Assembly (NCBI RefSeq): GCF_026391055.1
Contig: NZ_JAPLET010000031.1
Location: 1-64,000, forward strand
Length of the DNA stretch: 64,000 bases
From: Spirosoma sp.
GTDB taxonomy: Bacteria > Bacteroidota > Bacteroidia > Cytophagales > Spirosomataceae
Direction: 5' to 3'
Of the stretch, positions 43,350 to 52,179 are shown piece by piece (position 1 is the stretch's first letter; every line of letters starts with the position of its first letter). A program made the position numbers and the translations under genes. Below the pieces are notes generated by a model. The model saw nothing but the letters and a program-made list of their open reading frames with translations, was not told the origin of the DNA and made no database searches.

Positions 43350-44705
43350 TTACTCAACCGAATTACTGACCAAAGGCTCGGAAGTATGGTAGATTTTGGC
43401 GTCGGGCGTCTGCCACCAACCCGGTCCGGGCGGCACTAAGGACTCTATCGGTTCACCAGCGGTCAGGCGTTTCAGCATGGTTACTATCTCAGTAGGTTCT
43501 GGCATGCCGCTGCTGACGTTGAATACCCCCGGCTCGTGTCGATTTTCCCGCCGGGTCAGGAGGCAATGCCAGTCATACATGCCCATGATGGCCCAGACCG
43601 ATACGGCCCGGACATCGGCACCGGCATCCTGAGCCTGCTGCGCCTGCTGCCAGAGTTCGCCCAGCCACCGCATCTGCTCTTCGGGCCGATCGCCCAGATG
43701 GGCCTCTGTCACGACTATGGGCAATGCATACCGCTGCCACGCTTCCTGTAGCAAGCTGGCTAAGCCGGTGCGCTGCTCCGGAGCGGCCCGTACCACCTCC
43801 GTATCAGCATAGCGATGATAACCATTACCGCCGTGTAGATGAGGTGGATAGTGATGGATACGGTGATCTATATACCGCTCGCTGGTAACATAGTGGTTAA
43901 CGCCTATAACCGACGGCGGGCACGCATGCTCGACCAGATAGCCTAAATCGGCTTCGGATGCACCCGACTCCCGCAAATACGCCCACAGTGGATGGTGGGG
44001 TGTTACATGTCCGCAGAGCAAATCCCAGCCCAGCCATCGACGTTCGTTCTCCAGTTCGGCCTGGTAGCTGAGGAGCGGAGTACTGTGGGTCTTTCCCAGA
44101 TCATCGGTCTGAATAAGTTGGGCATTGGGCTGCACGGTCCTGATTTCGGCCATAACCCGGATGGTAGCCCGGCACTCGCGCAGCAATAGATCGACGAATA
44201 GCTCGTTCGACCGGCCGTGCGGATACCAGAGTCCGTACAATCCTCCGAAACGGGCGGTTGTCAGCGGTTCGTTAATGGGGGTGTAAGCATCTATCCAGGG
44301 GTACCGTTCGGCCACCTGACGGGCAAAGCGGGCCAGCCCGTCTTCAAAAGCCGGTTCGTCGTACGTAGCATATCGGGGTCCACAGCCATGGTGAACCAGC
44401 CCGACAATCGGCCGGATGCCTAATTGTCGCAGCCGGTTGAGCCGTTCATCGGGCCACGACCAGTCCGGTTGATCGGGGTGATCGGGTGCTGTACGTTCCC
44501 ACAAAATTGGGTAGCGCAGCGCACGAATACCTAAGTCGGCGATCAAATCCAGATCGCTCAGCCGATCATGGTGCCCACTGCGTACGATCTGATCCTGATA
44601 CACGTCACCTACCCGGTTAACGGTACATTCCAGCCCCCCCCATAAGGCTAATTTGTTTTGTAAAGGTTTATTCAGCGTTTCCCGAATTGACTTTTGATTG
44701 CTCAT
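43350..44705 (-). CDS. Family 1-like glycoside hydrolase
   Basis: 451 residues. TIM-barrel GH1-like features: WGGLECTVNRVGD at the start, RYPILWER, YTPINEPLTTARFGG (acid/base Glu in NEP), and IVVTEAHLGD with the nucleophile Glu of a TEN/TEA motif. Sequences of this kind are known as family 1 glycosylhydrolases, and in other bacteria are fused to dTDP-4-dehydrorhamnose reductase. No signal peptide. Substrate probably a beta-glycoside; not determinable here. Convergent with the GT2 gene. Confidence 0.75.
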   Translation of the reverse strand: MSNQKSIRETLNKPLQNKLALWGGLECTVNRVGDVYQDQIVRSGHHDRLSDLDLIADLGIRALRYPILWERTAPDHPDQPDWSWPDERLNRLRQLGIRPIVGLVHHGCGPRYATYDEPAFEDGLARFARQVAERYPWIDAYTPINEPLTTARFGGLYGLWYPHGRSNELFVDLLLRECRATIRVMAEIRTVQPNAQLIQTDDLGKTHSTPLLSYQAELENERRWLGWDLLCGHVTPHHPLWAYLRESGASEADLGYLVEHACPPSVIGVNHYVTSERYIDHRIHHYPPHLHGGNGYHRYADTEVVRAAPEQRTGLASLLQEAWQRYALPIVVTEAHLGDRPEEQMRWLGELWQQAQQAQDAGADVRAVSVWAIMGMYDWHCLLTRRENRHEPGVFNVSSGMPEPTEIVTMLKRLTAGEPIESLVPPGPGWWQTPDAKIYHTSEPLVSNSVE

Positions 44706-44928
44706 CGGCTATTGGCCAGCGGCTGCTCGCTAGAGCCTACTGCCTACCCCTTGGTTCTATTCATTAAACACTAGTTTGCCTATATACGTTTGTTCACACT
44801 CAAGTCTTGTTAGGCAATGGCCTACTAATTCACCAGTACCTGTATTCTCGGGATGCTCTCTGTTCAGTCCGGTACCGCACCTTGCCGTGGTTTTAAGAAC
44901 AGGTTGCAAAACCAGTCGAGTATATCCG

Positions 44929-45117
44929 TTACGCGTTGCCGCCGGATACAGTCTCCGGTCCCATTTCATTTGAGCCTGCGGCATCATCCTCGTCATCGTC
45001 CTCCAGATCGCGCATTGTATCGAAATTCTCATCGGCTCCAGCCGTATCGATTACATGCCCCCCCTCATCGACACCACCCCCGTCGACTGGAAAATAAGCT
45101 CTGATTTGTGTTCGCAT
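44929..45117 (-). CDS. Small acidic hypothetical protein
   Basis: 62 residues with ATG at 45117: MRTQIRAYFPVDGGGVDEGG, then a run rich in Asp/Glu (MRDLEDDDEDDAAG). Not recognised. It lies between two real genes with no better coding candidate on either strand; composition is consistent with a small disordered acidic protein. Moderate-to-low confidence. Confidence 0.4.
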   Translation of the reverse strand: MRTQIRAYFPVDGGGVDEGGHVIDTAGADENFDTMRDLEDDDEDDAAGSNEMGPETVSGGNA

Positions 45118-45188
45118 AGTCTTTTTGGTTATCAGAATACCTTTATTGTTCTATTCTCACCCATAGCGTACAAGAAAGCCCGCCTTTT

Positions 45189-45251
45189 AGCCAACGTCCC
45201 CCGTCCGCATCACTCGCAGGTGGCGAGTGATGCGGACGGGGGACGTTGGCT
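45189..45251. terminator. Long perfect inverted repeat, bidirectional terminator
   Basis: 29-nt perfect arms (45189-45217 and 45223-45251) with a 5-nt loop; GC-rich core CCCCCGTCCGC. It ends 14 nt before the stop codon of the minus-strand Ser/Gly-rich gene and so acts as its terminator on that strand. Confidence 0.75.
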
Positions 45252-45264
45252 GACATCCATTGCT

Positions 45265-45726
45265 CTATTTTTCTGGCGGAGTGCTGGTTGACGACGAAGA
45301 GTTACTACCATTCTGGCTACTGCTGTTCCGCTTCGCTTTCCGGCCGCTTCGACCCTGGCTTTGAGACGAGCCCTGTGTGGTTGAACCAGACTGGGTAGAG
45401 ACCGAGCTGCTGCCCTGGTTACTGGTGCCGTATGTGCTCGAACCGCTACCCGTTGTACCGCTACCACTAGTACCTGTTCCCATTGTTGAACCGCTGCCGG
45501 TGGTACCCGTACCCATCGTTGAGCCACTGGTGCCCGACGTACCAGAGCCCGTTGTTGATCCACTGGTACCGCTGGTACCCGACGTTCCACTTGTTCCTGA
45601 TGTCCCCGAACCCGTATTGGTGGTCGTGCCATTCGATGAACTGCTGCCCGAATTCGTTGTCTGCGCCTGTGCGCTAAAGGCGGCTACTGTCAGTAACATA
45701 GCCCCCATCATTACGATCTTTTTCAT
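45265..45726 (-). CDS. Secreted low-complexity Ser/Gly/Thr-rich protein
   Basis: 153 residues with a signal peptide (MKKIVMMGAMLLTVAAFSAQAQ). The remaining 130 are almost only Ser, Gly, Thr and Gln (TSGTSGTSG repeats, SGSTTGSGTSG, TMGTGT), ending with a basic stretch GRSGRKAKRN and SSTSTPPEK. Such composition suggests an extended extracellular filler or a matrix/adhesive protein. No known domain. The repeats are Thr-Ser-Gly units typical of slippage-prone DNA. Function unknown. Confidence 0.65.
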   Translation of the reverse strand: MKKIVMMGAMLLTVAAFSAQAQTTNSGSSSSNGTTTNTGSGTSGTSGTSGTSGTSGSTTGSGTSGTSGSTMGTGTTGSGSTMGTGTSGSGTTGSGSSTYGTSNQGSSSVSTQSGSTTQGSSQSQGRSGRKAKRNSSSQNGSNSSSSTSTPPEK

Positions 45727-45933
45727 TGTTCAATAGATTTATAACGTTGTTGATTAACCAGGGACTTAACGTCTGACAGGAGAAGAGGGGATAGCACGAA
45801 AGGGACATAAATGAGGTAACGGTAACCGTATTTTTAAAAGCCTGCCGACTGCACCAAATCCTAACAAAGTGAACGATGATACGCCTTCCTTTTACGGGCA
45901 CTTCTGTTTCAAGAGCTAACGTTCTTCTGCTTC

Positions 45934-46609
45934 CATGATTAAAAAATTGGTGGTCTGCTTACCGGTCTGTTTGCGCTGGTGATTGGCTGGTTAATCTGGA
46001 AAAGCCCCGGCAAAACCAGTCCTATTCTGGCGTCTACCGGCCTGTCCAAAGCCGGTAGTATTGCCCGGCTGGAAGCCTTGACCATTAATAGCACTACGCA
46101 GTGGCTACTCATGCGCGGAGTTGACAGCACCAAGCCCATTCTGCTGTTTTTGCATGGCGGACCGGGCCTACCCGAAACATCGCTGCTTACGGACCATGAA
46201 CTGGAGAAAAAATTTATTGTCGTAAAGTGGGAGCAGCGCGGGGCAGGTAAATCTTATTCGGCCGATGTTTTCGACCGTTCATTTACCGTATTGACATTTG
46301 TTAACGATGCTGTGGCCGTAAGTCAGTGGCTCACCCGCCGATTCCGCCAACCCAAAATTTACCTGATGGCCCACTCATGGGGTACGTTCCTGGGTGTTCT
46401 AATCGTACAAAAACGTCCTGACCTTTTTAAGGCCTATTTCAGTATCAGCCAGATTAGCCGGTTACTTCGAAGCCGTGCGGGCGCCCCGCAAACGCCTGTT
46501 TACCTTTCGAAATTCGGCCCATAGCCCGATTTTTGAAGAACCTGATCTGTTTCGTCGGTGCCTCGATAGTGCTCTAATCGACGAACAAGCGAAAAGTAAA
46601 GGGTTGTAA
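45934..46609 (+). pseudogene. Frameshifted alpha/beta hydrolase gene
   Basis: An ATG at 45934 opens MIKK, then runs out of frame after A6 (one more A would continue as IGGLLTGLFALVIGWLIWK). The rest (45979-46524) is an alpha/beta hydrolase piece: ILLFLHGGPGLPETS, VVKWEQRGAGKS, YLMAHSWGTFLG (nucleophile motif), KRPDLFKAYFSIS. It stops early after YLSKFGP; a C-terminal-like tail (SPIFEEPDLFRRCLDSALID...) continues in another frame to about 46609. At least two frame disruptions make it a pseudogene, unless the A-tract indel is a sequencing error. Confidence 0.65.
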
Positions 46610-47062
46610 GCCGTATAGAACAAACCGTTTGTTCATCAACACACACAAAATCAACCATATCCTCAAAATTTCTCGGCAAGGCAGGACCGTTGCCTTACTT
46701 TTTTGGGAATCTCCAGGGCCACATTGCGCCTTTTGCGTGTTATATGTATAGTGTGTTTGTAAGCCAGCGGCTAGTGAAGTATCCATCCATCGACATGCCA
46801 GTAACATCTGCCCGTCGCTTGGTTTGTTTATCCGAACAAAGCTACTCATTTTTGTACCTGCCTCTACAACCTCTACTTTATTGAACCAGTACCATTTCGA
46901 TAGGCTTATCGACCGACTTTTTTTGTCATTGGTATAGGTAGACAATAATCAACTTTCACGTTTCAGCTTGTCTGACAAACAGCAGCCAGGTAAGCCATTT
47001 TAAGTAAAGGGTGCCCGGTTGCTTTACGGTATGTTTCACTTAACGCTTTACGTTTATACTAT
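46610..47062. other. Intergenic region, no gene recognised
   Basis: About 450 nt. A small hairpin with AAGGCA/TGCCTT arms followed by T6 lies near 46680-46705 and could terminate the pseudogene's transcript. Nothing else is recognisable; the glf promoter would lie near the right end. Confidence 0.45.
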
Positions 47063-48184
47063 ATGCATTTCGATTATGTCATTGTTGGTGCTGGCTTTGC
47101 CGGTAGTGTGTTGGCCGAACGCCTGGCAACGCAGGCTGACAAAAAAATCCTGATTATTGACAAGCGCCCGCACATCGGTGGCAATGCGTACGATTGCCTG
47201 AATGAAGATGGCATCCTGATTCACCAGTATGGGCCGCATATTTTCCACACCAACTCTCCTGAAGTTGTCACCTATTTGTCGCAGTTTACCGAGTGGCGCC
47301 CTTACGAACACCGCGTACTGGCTTCTGTAGATGGTCAGCTTCTGCCAATTCCGATTAATCTGGATACCGTTAATAAATTATATGGGTTCTCATTTACATC
47401 CGAAGAACTGGCCGACTATTTTGCGTCGGTAGGCGAACCCGTTAAGGACATTAAAACCTCCGAAGACGTCGTTGTCAGTCAGGTAGGACGCGACTTATAC
47501 GAGAAATTTTTTCGGGGATATACCCGCAAGCAGTGGGGAGTCGATCCATCCGAACTCGACAAGATGGTTACGTCGCGCATCCCTACCCGAACCAATCAGG
47601 ACGACCGCTATTTTACGGACCAGTTTCAGTGCATGCCTTTACACGGCTATACTAAGATGTTCGAAAAAATGGTGGAGCACCCCAACATTCAGTTGATGCT
47701 CGGTACCGATTTCAAACAGGTGAAAGATGAGCTTTCGTACGATGAACTGATTTATACCGGTCCTGTCGACGAATACTTCGACTTCTGTTTTGGCAAACTT
47801 CCGTACCGGTCTCTGCGCTTCGATCACCAAACGATCGACGTGGAAGATTACCAGCCCGTTTCGGTGGTCAACTACCCCAACGATCATGCCTATACCCGTA
47901 TTACGGAGTATAAAAAGCTAACCGGACAGGAGCACCCAAAAACAAGCATCACGTTTGAGTATCCGCAGGACGAAGGCGACCCGTATTACCCGGTGCCAAG
48001 ACCCGAAAATGCGGCCCTCTACCGGCAGTATAAACAGTTGGCCGACGAGCAGAAATCCGTGCATTTTGTCGGACGGCTGGGTACCTACCGTTATTATAAT
48101 ATGGATCAGGTAGTAGCTCAGGCGCTTACATTGTACAAGAAACTGGTTGGTGCCGATTCGTTGCAAGAAGCAATAAACTCCTAA
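47063..48184 (+). CDS. glf: UDP-galactopyranose mutase
   Basis: 373 residues, the flavoenzyme converting UDP-galactopyranose to UDP-galactofuranose, a precursor of surface glycans. FAD-binding N-terminus YVIVGAGFAGSVLAERLA; active-site and substrate segments HIGGNAYDCLNEDG, HQYGPHIFHTN, PIPINLDTVN, YTRKQWGVDPSEL, RYFTDQFQCMPLHGYTKMF, TGPVDEYFDF and the C-terminal VGRLGTYRYYNMDQVV. Full family length. Single gene followed by a terminator hairpin. Confidence 0.95.
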   Translation: MHFDYVIVGAGFAGSVLAERLATQADKKILIIDKRPHIGGNAYDCLNEDGILIHQYGPHIFHTNSPEVVTYLSQFTEWRPYEHRVLASVDGQLLPIPINLDTVNKLYGFSFTSEELADYFASVGEPVKDIKTSEDVVVSQVGRDLYEKFFRGYTRKQWGVDPSELDKMVTSRIPTRTNQDDRYFTDQFQCMPLHGYTKMFEKMVEHPNIQLMLGTDFKQVKDELSYDELIYTGPVDEYFDFCFGKLPYRSLRFDHQTIDVEDYQPVSVVNYPNDHAYTRITEYKKLTGQEHPKTSITFEYPQDEGDPYYPVPRPENAALYRQYKQLADEQKSVHFVGRLGTYRYYNMDQVVAQALTLYKKLVGADSLQEAINS

Positions 48185-48205
48185 TCTGGTGGAGTAGAAA
48201 GCAAT

Positions 48206-48250
48206 AAAGGGGTGGAGTGGTCAGATAGGCTTACTCCATCCCTTTTTTTT
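48206..48250 (+). terminator. Rho-independent terminator after glf
   Basis: Arms 48206-48218 and 48233-48245 (one mismatch) and a T run to 48250, 21 nt after the stop codon. Confidence 0.75.
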
Positions 48251-48263
48251 AACCTTTACTCCG

Positions 48264-48671
48264 CTACACAAAGGCCTGTACTAACCCGCGCAGTTGCTTA
48301 AGCTGTTTGGCATAACTGGGTTCTTTGGGCAGCACAAGTTCGTAGCCCAGCTCAGCGCATTTTACTTCATCGACCGGCTTGTGTGCATCGGTCATGATAA
48401 CAACCGGTATAGTTTGCCAGACCGGCGATTGCGCTAACCAGGAGAGAACCACATAACCTTTACGCGCAGCCATATTCCAATCCATTACGATTAATACAGG
48501 TTTCGGATAAATATCCTGCTTAAGGGCATCCAGCAAATCGCCTTTTCGCGTGAAAAAGTAAAGGATGGCTACCGGACACACGTCCGCAAATGCCTGCCGG
48601 TAAAAATAGAACTCATCATCCGAGTCAGTAGCGATAAAAATAACCAGTCCTCGTTCTGCCCACGTGTCCAT
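48264..48671 (-). CDS. Single-domain response regulator
   Basis: 135 residues, receiver only: RGLVIFIATDSDDEFYFY (acid pair), VLIVMDWNMAARKGY (acceptor Asp), IPVVIMTDAH (Thr) and LVLPKEPSY (Lys). More diverged than the two receivers at 40400 and 41058. No kinase adjacent. Confidence 0.78.
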   Translation of the reverse strand: MDTWAERGLVIFIATDSDDEFYFYRQAFADVCPVAILYFFTRKGDLLDALKQDIYPKPVLIVMDWNMAARKGYVVLSWLAQSPVWQTIPVVIMTDAHKPVDEVKCAELGYELVLPKEPSYAKQLKQLRGLVQAFV

Positions 48672-49025
48672 CTACATATCGATAAGTCCTATCTCTTCAC
48701 TTGAAACTGACAGGATCTAGCATACTTCATAAAACAAACCCAATAAATGATATTATGTACATCTTGAAATTTGTTTTACTAATTAGATTAATCAATAACC
48801 TTTTATAGCACCAGAAAGAGATTAAATTCAACGATAGTAAATATAATTAAGATATAAGTTTACGACTTATCACCGAAAACTGTAAGAAATCGTCTATTCA
48901 TCGAAATTTGTCATCTTCAACCAACATTTACACACAAATTAGTGTCATAATAAAAAATAAATAAACCATTGTTCAGTAAATAAGCACTTTTCAATCAATA
49001 TTACTTACTGAAGTTCGCTGCATCC
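48672..49025. other. AT-rich region upstream of the sigma factor gene
   Basis: About 355 nt, very AT-rich (for example 48850-48980), with no recognisable coding region. Promoters of the divergent response regulator and sigma factor genes are expected here. Confidence 0.5.
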
Positions 49026-49574
49026 ATGAAAATACAACTTAACGACGAAGAATTAATCAGACAACAGCTTAGCACGAACCCTACGGCCTGCTTTGAAGCG
49101 CTTTACAACCGGTACGTGGGCAAAGTCTACAACCGGTGCCTGTCGATAACAAAAGATACCGAAAAAGCAGAAGACTTTACGCACGACATTTTCATCCGAA
49201 CGTTCGCGCGTCTGGATCGCTTCCAGGAACGGTCGACTTTCTCCACCTGGTTATACTCAATTGCCTATAACTATTGCATGGACCAAATCAAATTATCCAA
49301 TCGGCTGACAGTAAAGCCATTAGAAGACGACATGGCTTATCAGTTTGTGGATACGAATGAGTCGGACCATCTCGAAGAACGGGCCTATTACCTGGCCAAA
49401 GCCTTGAGCAGAGTAGCACCCGACGACGTTAAACTTCTGCAAATGAAGTACCAGCAGGGGCTGGATATCAATCAGATTGCCAAAGAACTGGATCTGAATG
49501 TAAGTGCGGTAAAAATGCGGCTGAAACGTTCGCGTGAAAAAGTTCGGGGTCTATACCTCAAAACCGCATATTAA
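49026..49574 (+). CDS. ECF-type RNA polymerase sigma factor
   Basis: 182 residues. Region 2: CFEALYNRYVGKVYNRCLSITKD, AEDFTHDIFIRTFARLDRF, STFSTWLYSIAYNYCMDQIK (promoter -10 contact). Region 4: LSRVAPDDVKLLQMKYQQGLDINQIAKELDLNVSAVKMRLKRSREKVR. No anti-sigma gene adjoins, so control may be transcriptional or by a distant partner. Target promoters unknown. Confidence 0.9.
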   Translation: MKIQLNDEELIRQQLSTNPTACFEALYNRYVGKVYNRCLSITKDTEKAEDFTHDIFIRTFARLDRFQERSTFSTWLYSIAYNYCMDQIKLSNRLTVKPLEDDMAYQFVDTNESDHLEERAYYLAKALSRVAPDDVKLLQMKYQQGLDINQIAKELDLNVSAVKMRLKRSREKVRGLYLKTAY

Positions 49575-49770
49575 GGCCAATCAGGCTAATAAAATACCAT
49601 ACATTTCAGGATTTTGGGCTTCTCCTGAACAACTGTCAGACACGATAGTTGCTTAGGTACAGGAAGCGTTATAGCAACTACACCGACAGGGTACTTCCTG
49701 GCCGGTGCAGTTTTGCTGTTAGCACTCTCCAGATAACCAAATACAACCAAATCTTCTACTCCTGCTAGGT

Positions 49771-50772
49771 ATGGCAACAATTGCTTTGCATGGTTTTGGC
49801 CGCATTGGTCGGCAATTCCTCCGCGTTGGATTGAAAAACAACTTGTTCGTTCCCGTTTCTATTTCCGACATCCGGGACGAACCTACACTGGCCGCTCTCT
49901 TTGCCGTCGATACAAACTACGGACGCTGGCACGAACCCGTTTCCGGAAGCGAGGGCCAGTTAAGCATTGGTGATCGAACGATTCCCTACATAAACTCGTC
50001 TAAAGACATACCAGACTGGGCCGCACTGGGTGTCGATCTCGTCATTGACTGCACTGGTCGCGCCACTACCCGGGCGGGAGCGCAGGCCCACATCGATAAA
50101 GGGGCTAAGTACGTACTCATCAGTGCCCCCAGCAAATCACTGGCCGACTGCGACGCGGTCTTGCTGAAGGGTATTAACCTCGACACCTTCGATCCGGCCA
50201 ATCATCATATTGTCAGCATGGGCAGCTGCACCACCAATGCGCTGGCGGCTGTGGTAAAGGTTATCCGCGAAAATTTCGGTATTCAGTACGGCCTCTTCTC
50301 AACCGTACACTCCTACACCAACACCCAATCGCTGACGGATCAGCCTATGAAAGACCGGCGCGATTCATGGGCCGCGGCCGAAAATATTATTCCGTCGTCG
50401 TCAGGCGCGGCCCGTACCTTACAGTTTATCTGGAGCGATCTAAAAATTACTGGTAAAGCCTACCGGGTACCAACGCGTACCGGCAGCATTGCCGAACTAA
50501 ACCTGATTACCGAGAAAGATTGCACGGTTCAGGAGGTTAACGACGCCTTTCGCAAAGCAGCCGCAGAAGGCCCGTTGAAAGGCGTGATGGACACGCTGGA
50601 AGACGAATGGTCGTCGGCCCGCATCGTTGCCGATCCGCACTCGTCCATTATCGACTTGCCTTTAACGGCTAAAGAAGGAAATCTGCTGTCAGTAGCAGCC
50701 TGGTATGATAATGAGTGGGGTTTTGCCAACCGGCTGGCCGAAGTCGCGGCTTTTATGGCCGAACGAATTTAA
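49771..50772 (+). CDS. gap: Glyceraldehyde-3-phosphate dehydrogenase
   Basis: 333 residues, type I GAPDH, catalysing oxidative phosphorylation of glyceraldehyde-3-phosphate in glycolysis. NAD-binding ALHGFGRIGRQFLRV; catalytic Cys153 in SMGSCTTNALA; HSYTNTQSLTD; C-terminal WYDNEWGFANRLAEVA. Standard length. Single gene, followed by a hairpin at 50871-50924. Confidence 0.95.
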   Translation: MATIALHGFGRIGRQFLRVGLKNNLFVPVSISDIRDEPTLAALFAVDTNYGRWHEPVSGSEGQLSIGDRTIPYINSSKDIPDWAALGVDLVIDCTGRATTRAGAQAHIDKGAKYVLISAPSKSLADCDAVLLKGINLDTFDPANHHIVSMGSCTTNALAAVVKVIRENFGIQYGLFSTVHSYTNTQSLTDQPMKDRRDSWAAAENIIPSSSGAARTLQFIWSDLKITGKAYRVPTRTGSIAELNLITEKDCTVQEVNDAFRKAAAEGPLKGVMDTLEDEWSSARIVADPHSSIIDLPLTAKEGNLLSVAAWYDNEWGFANRLAEVAAFMAERI

Positions 50773-50870
50773 TCAGGGAGCGTCGCCTTGCTGTACCTAA
50801 TTGCTGTTTAGCTACTGAAACCCGAAGCTATTCGGCCTCCTACCGGTAATTAAGGCTATTGACGTAAATC

Positions 50871-50924
50871 AGTTGTTACCAGGTGGTATCAGGTCAGAAG
50901 GCCAAACACTACCTGGTAACAACT
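50871..50924. terminator. Inverted repeat between convergent genes
   Basis: 14-nt perfect arms AGTTGTTACCAGGT (50871-50884) and ACCTGGTAACAACT (50911-50924), 26-nt loop, between gap and the convergent monooxygenase gene. Without a T tract, so a weak terminator candidate. Confidence 0.5.
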
Positions 50925-50966
50925 TAAACTATATCGGTCAGAGACCGAAGAAAAATACCCTGGGTA

Positions 50967-52100
50967 TTATTTAACAGCTGGCATGCGGTTCTGCAAACGC
51001 GAGAGGGTAATTTGGGGCAGCCGGGGTAATACCAACCGGGCAAAGTACTCCGCTTCGGCCATGAGCGGATATCCGGAGAAGATAAAAGCCCGAATGCCCA
51101 TATCCATGTAGCGGTTGATTTTGTCGACGATCTGATCGGCGCTGCCTACCAGTGCCCCACCCGCCCCCGAGCGAGCTTTGCCAATATCGGTCCAGAGCAA
51201 CGGCTCCACATACCCATCGGTGTCGGCGGCTTCACGCAGGGCGTTCTGCCGTTTTACCCCCAGCGACCACGAACTTTGCGAGGCCTGTTTCATGGCCACC
51301 CCGCGCACCGGGTCGAATTTCGACATAATGTGCCGGGACCAGGCGCGGGCTTCGGCTTCTGTTTCCCGAACAATAACGTGAATCCGCAAGCCAAAATCAA
51401 CCTGTCTGCCATACTGTGCCGCCCGCTCCGATACATCCTGCATGTTGGCATATAAAAGTTCTTCCGTTTCGGGCCACATCAAAAACACATCGCAGTAACG
51501 GGCGCATACATCTCGTGCGCCGTCCGACGTACCGCCAAAATACAGCAGTGGTCCGCCATTTTGCTGATACGGCCTGACCGGGCCGGTTGCCAGACTGATT
51601 TTTCCGTAAACGGGCCCGTCGTGTTCGATACGATCACTCGTCCAGGCCTGTTTTAAAATCTGAATGGTTTCGGCGCATCGCTGGTACCGAAAATCGGCGT
51701 CTTCTCGGTAACCGGGCAAATCGGAGTTGATGATATTGATTGTGAGCCGTCCTTGAAGCATATGGTCGAGAGAGGCCAGCGACCGGGCCAGCATTGGCGG
51801 ATGCATTTCACCACATCGAATAGCCGTAAGCAGGTTGATGTGGTGAAGGTCGGGGGCCACACCGGCCGCAAAGGGAATCACCTCCTGCCCGATCATGTAC
51901 GACGTGGGTAACAACAAGTTATTGAAGCCAAACCGCTCGGCCGTCAACGCAATGTTCCGACAATGGTCGAATGTACTGTTTGCTGGTTCGCGAACGCTGA
52001 TAAATTCGGTATCTTCTCCGCAGAGGTCAGAAAACCAGGCCACTTCACAAGCCCGGTCTGTTGTTCGGGTCGAAATGGTTGAAATAGGTTGGGAAAGCAT
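50967..52100 (-). CDS. LLM-class flavin-dependent monooxygenase
   Basis: 377 residues from the ATG at 52100, preferred because the longer ORF (to 52187) would overlap the divergent M16 gene. Luciferase-like monooxygenase features: EVAWFSDLCGEDTEFISV, FGFNNLLLPTSYM, CGEMHPPMLARSLASLDHM, RLTINIINSDLPGY, GPLLYFGGTSDGARDV and the end AFIFSGYPLMAEAEYFARLV, resembling alkanesulfonate monooxygenase (SsuD-like). It would use FMNH2 and oxygen; whether the substrate is a sulfonate is not shown. No sulfonate transporter neighbours it. Confidence 0.82.
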   Translation of the reverse strand: MLSQPISTISTRTTDRACEVAWFSDLCGEDTEFISVREPANSTFDHCRNIALTAERFGFNNLLLPTSYMIGQEVIPFAAGVAPDLHHINLLTAIRCGEMHPPMLARSLASLDHMLQGRLTINIINSDLPGYREDADFRYQRCAETIQILKQAWTSDRIEHDGPVYGKISLATGPVRPYQQNGGPLLYFGGTSDGARDVCARYCDVFLMWPETEELLYANMQDVSERAAQYGRQVDFGLRIHVIVRETEAEARAWSRHIMSKFDPVRGVAMKQASQSSWSLGVKRQNALREAADTDGYVEPLLWTDIGKARSGAGGALVGSADQIVDKINRYMDMGIRAFIFSGYPLMAEAEYFARLVLPRLPQITLSRLQNRMPAVK

Positions 52101-52179
52101 GTTCTGGTAACGAAAATCGGGTAATCCGGATTTTAAGATAGCATTTATTTCGTACTTTGTCTGCTTAATAAATTCCTTC

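Noticed and set aside
45377-45736. Plus-strand ORF of 119 residues rich in Pro/Val
   Set aside because: It is the complement of the low-complexity Ser/Gly/Thr secreted protein gene on the other strand and has no independent support.
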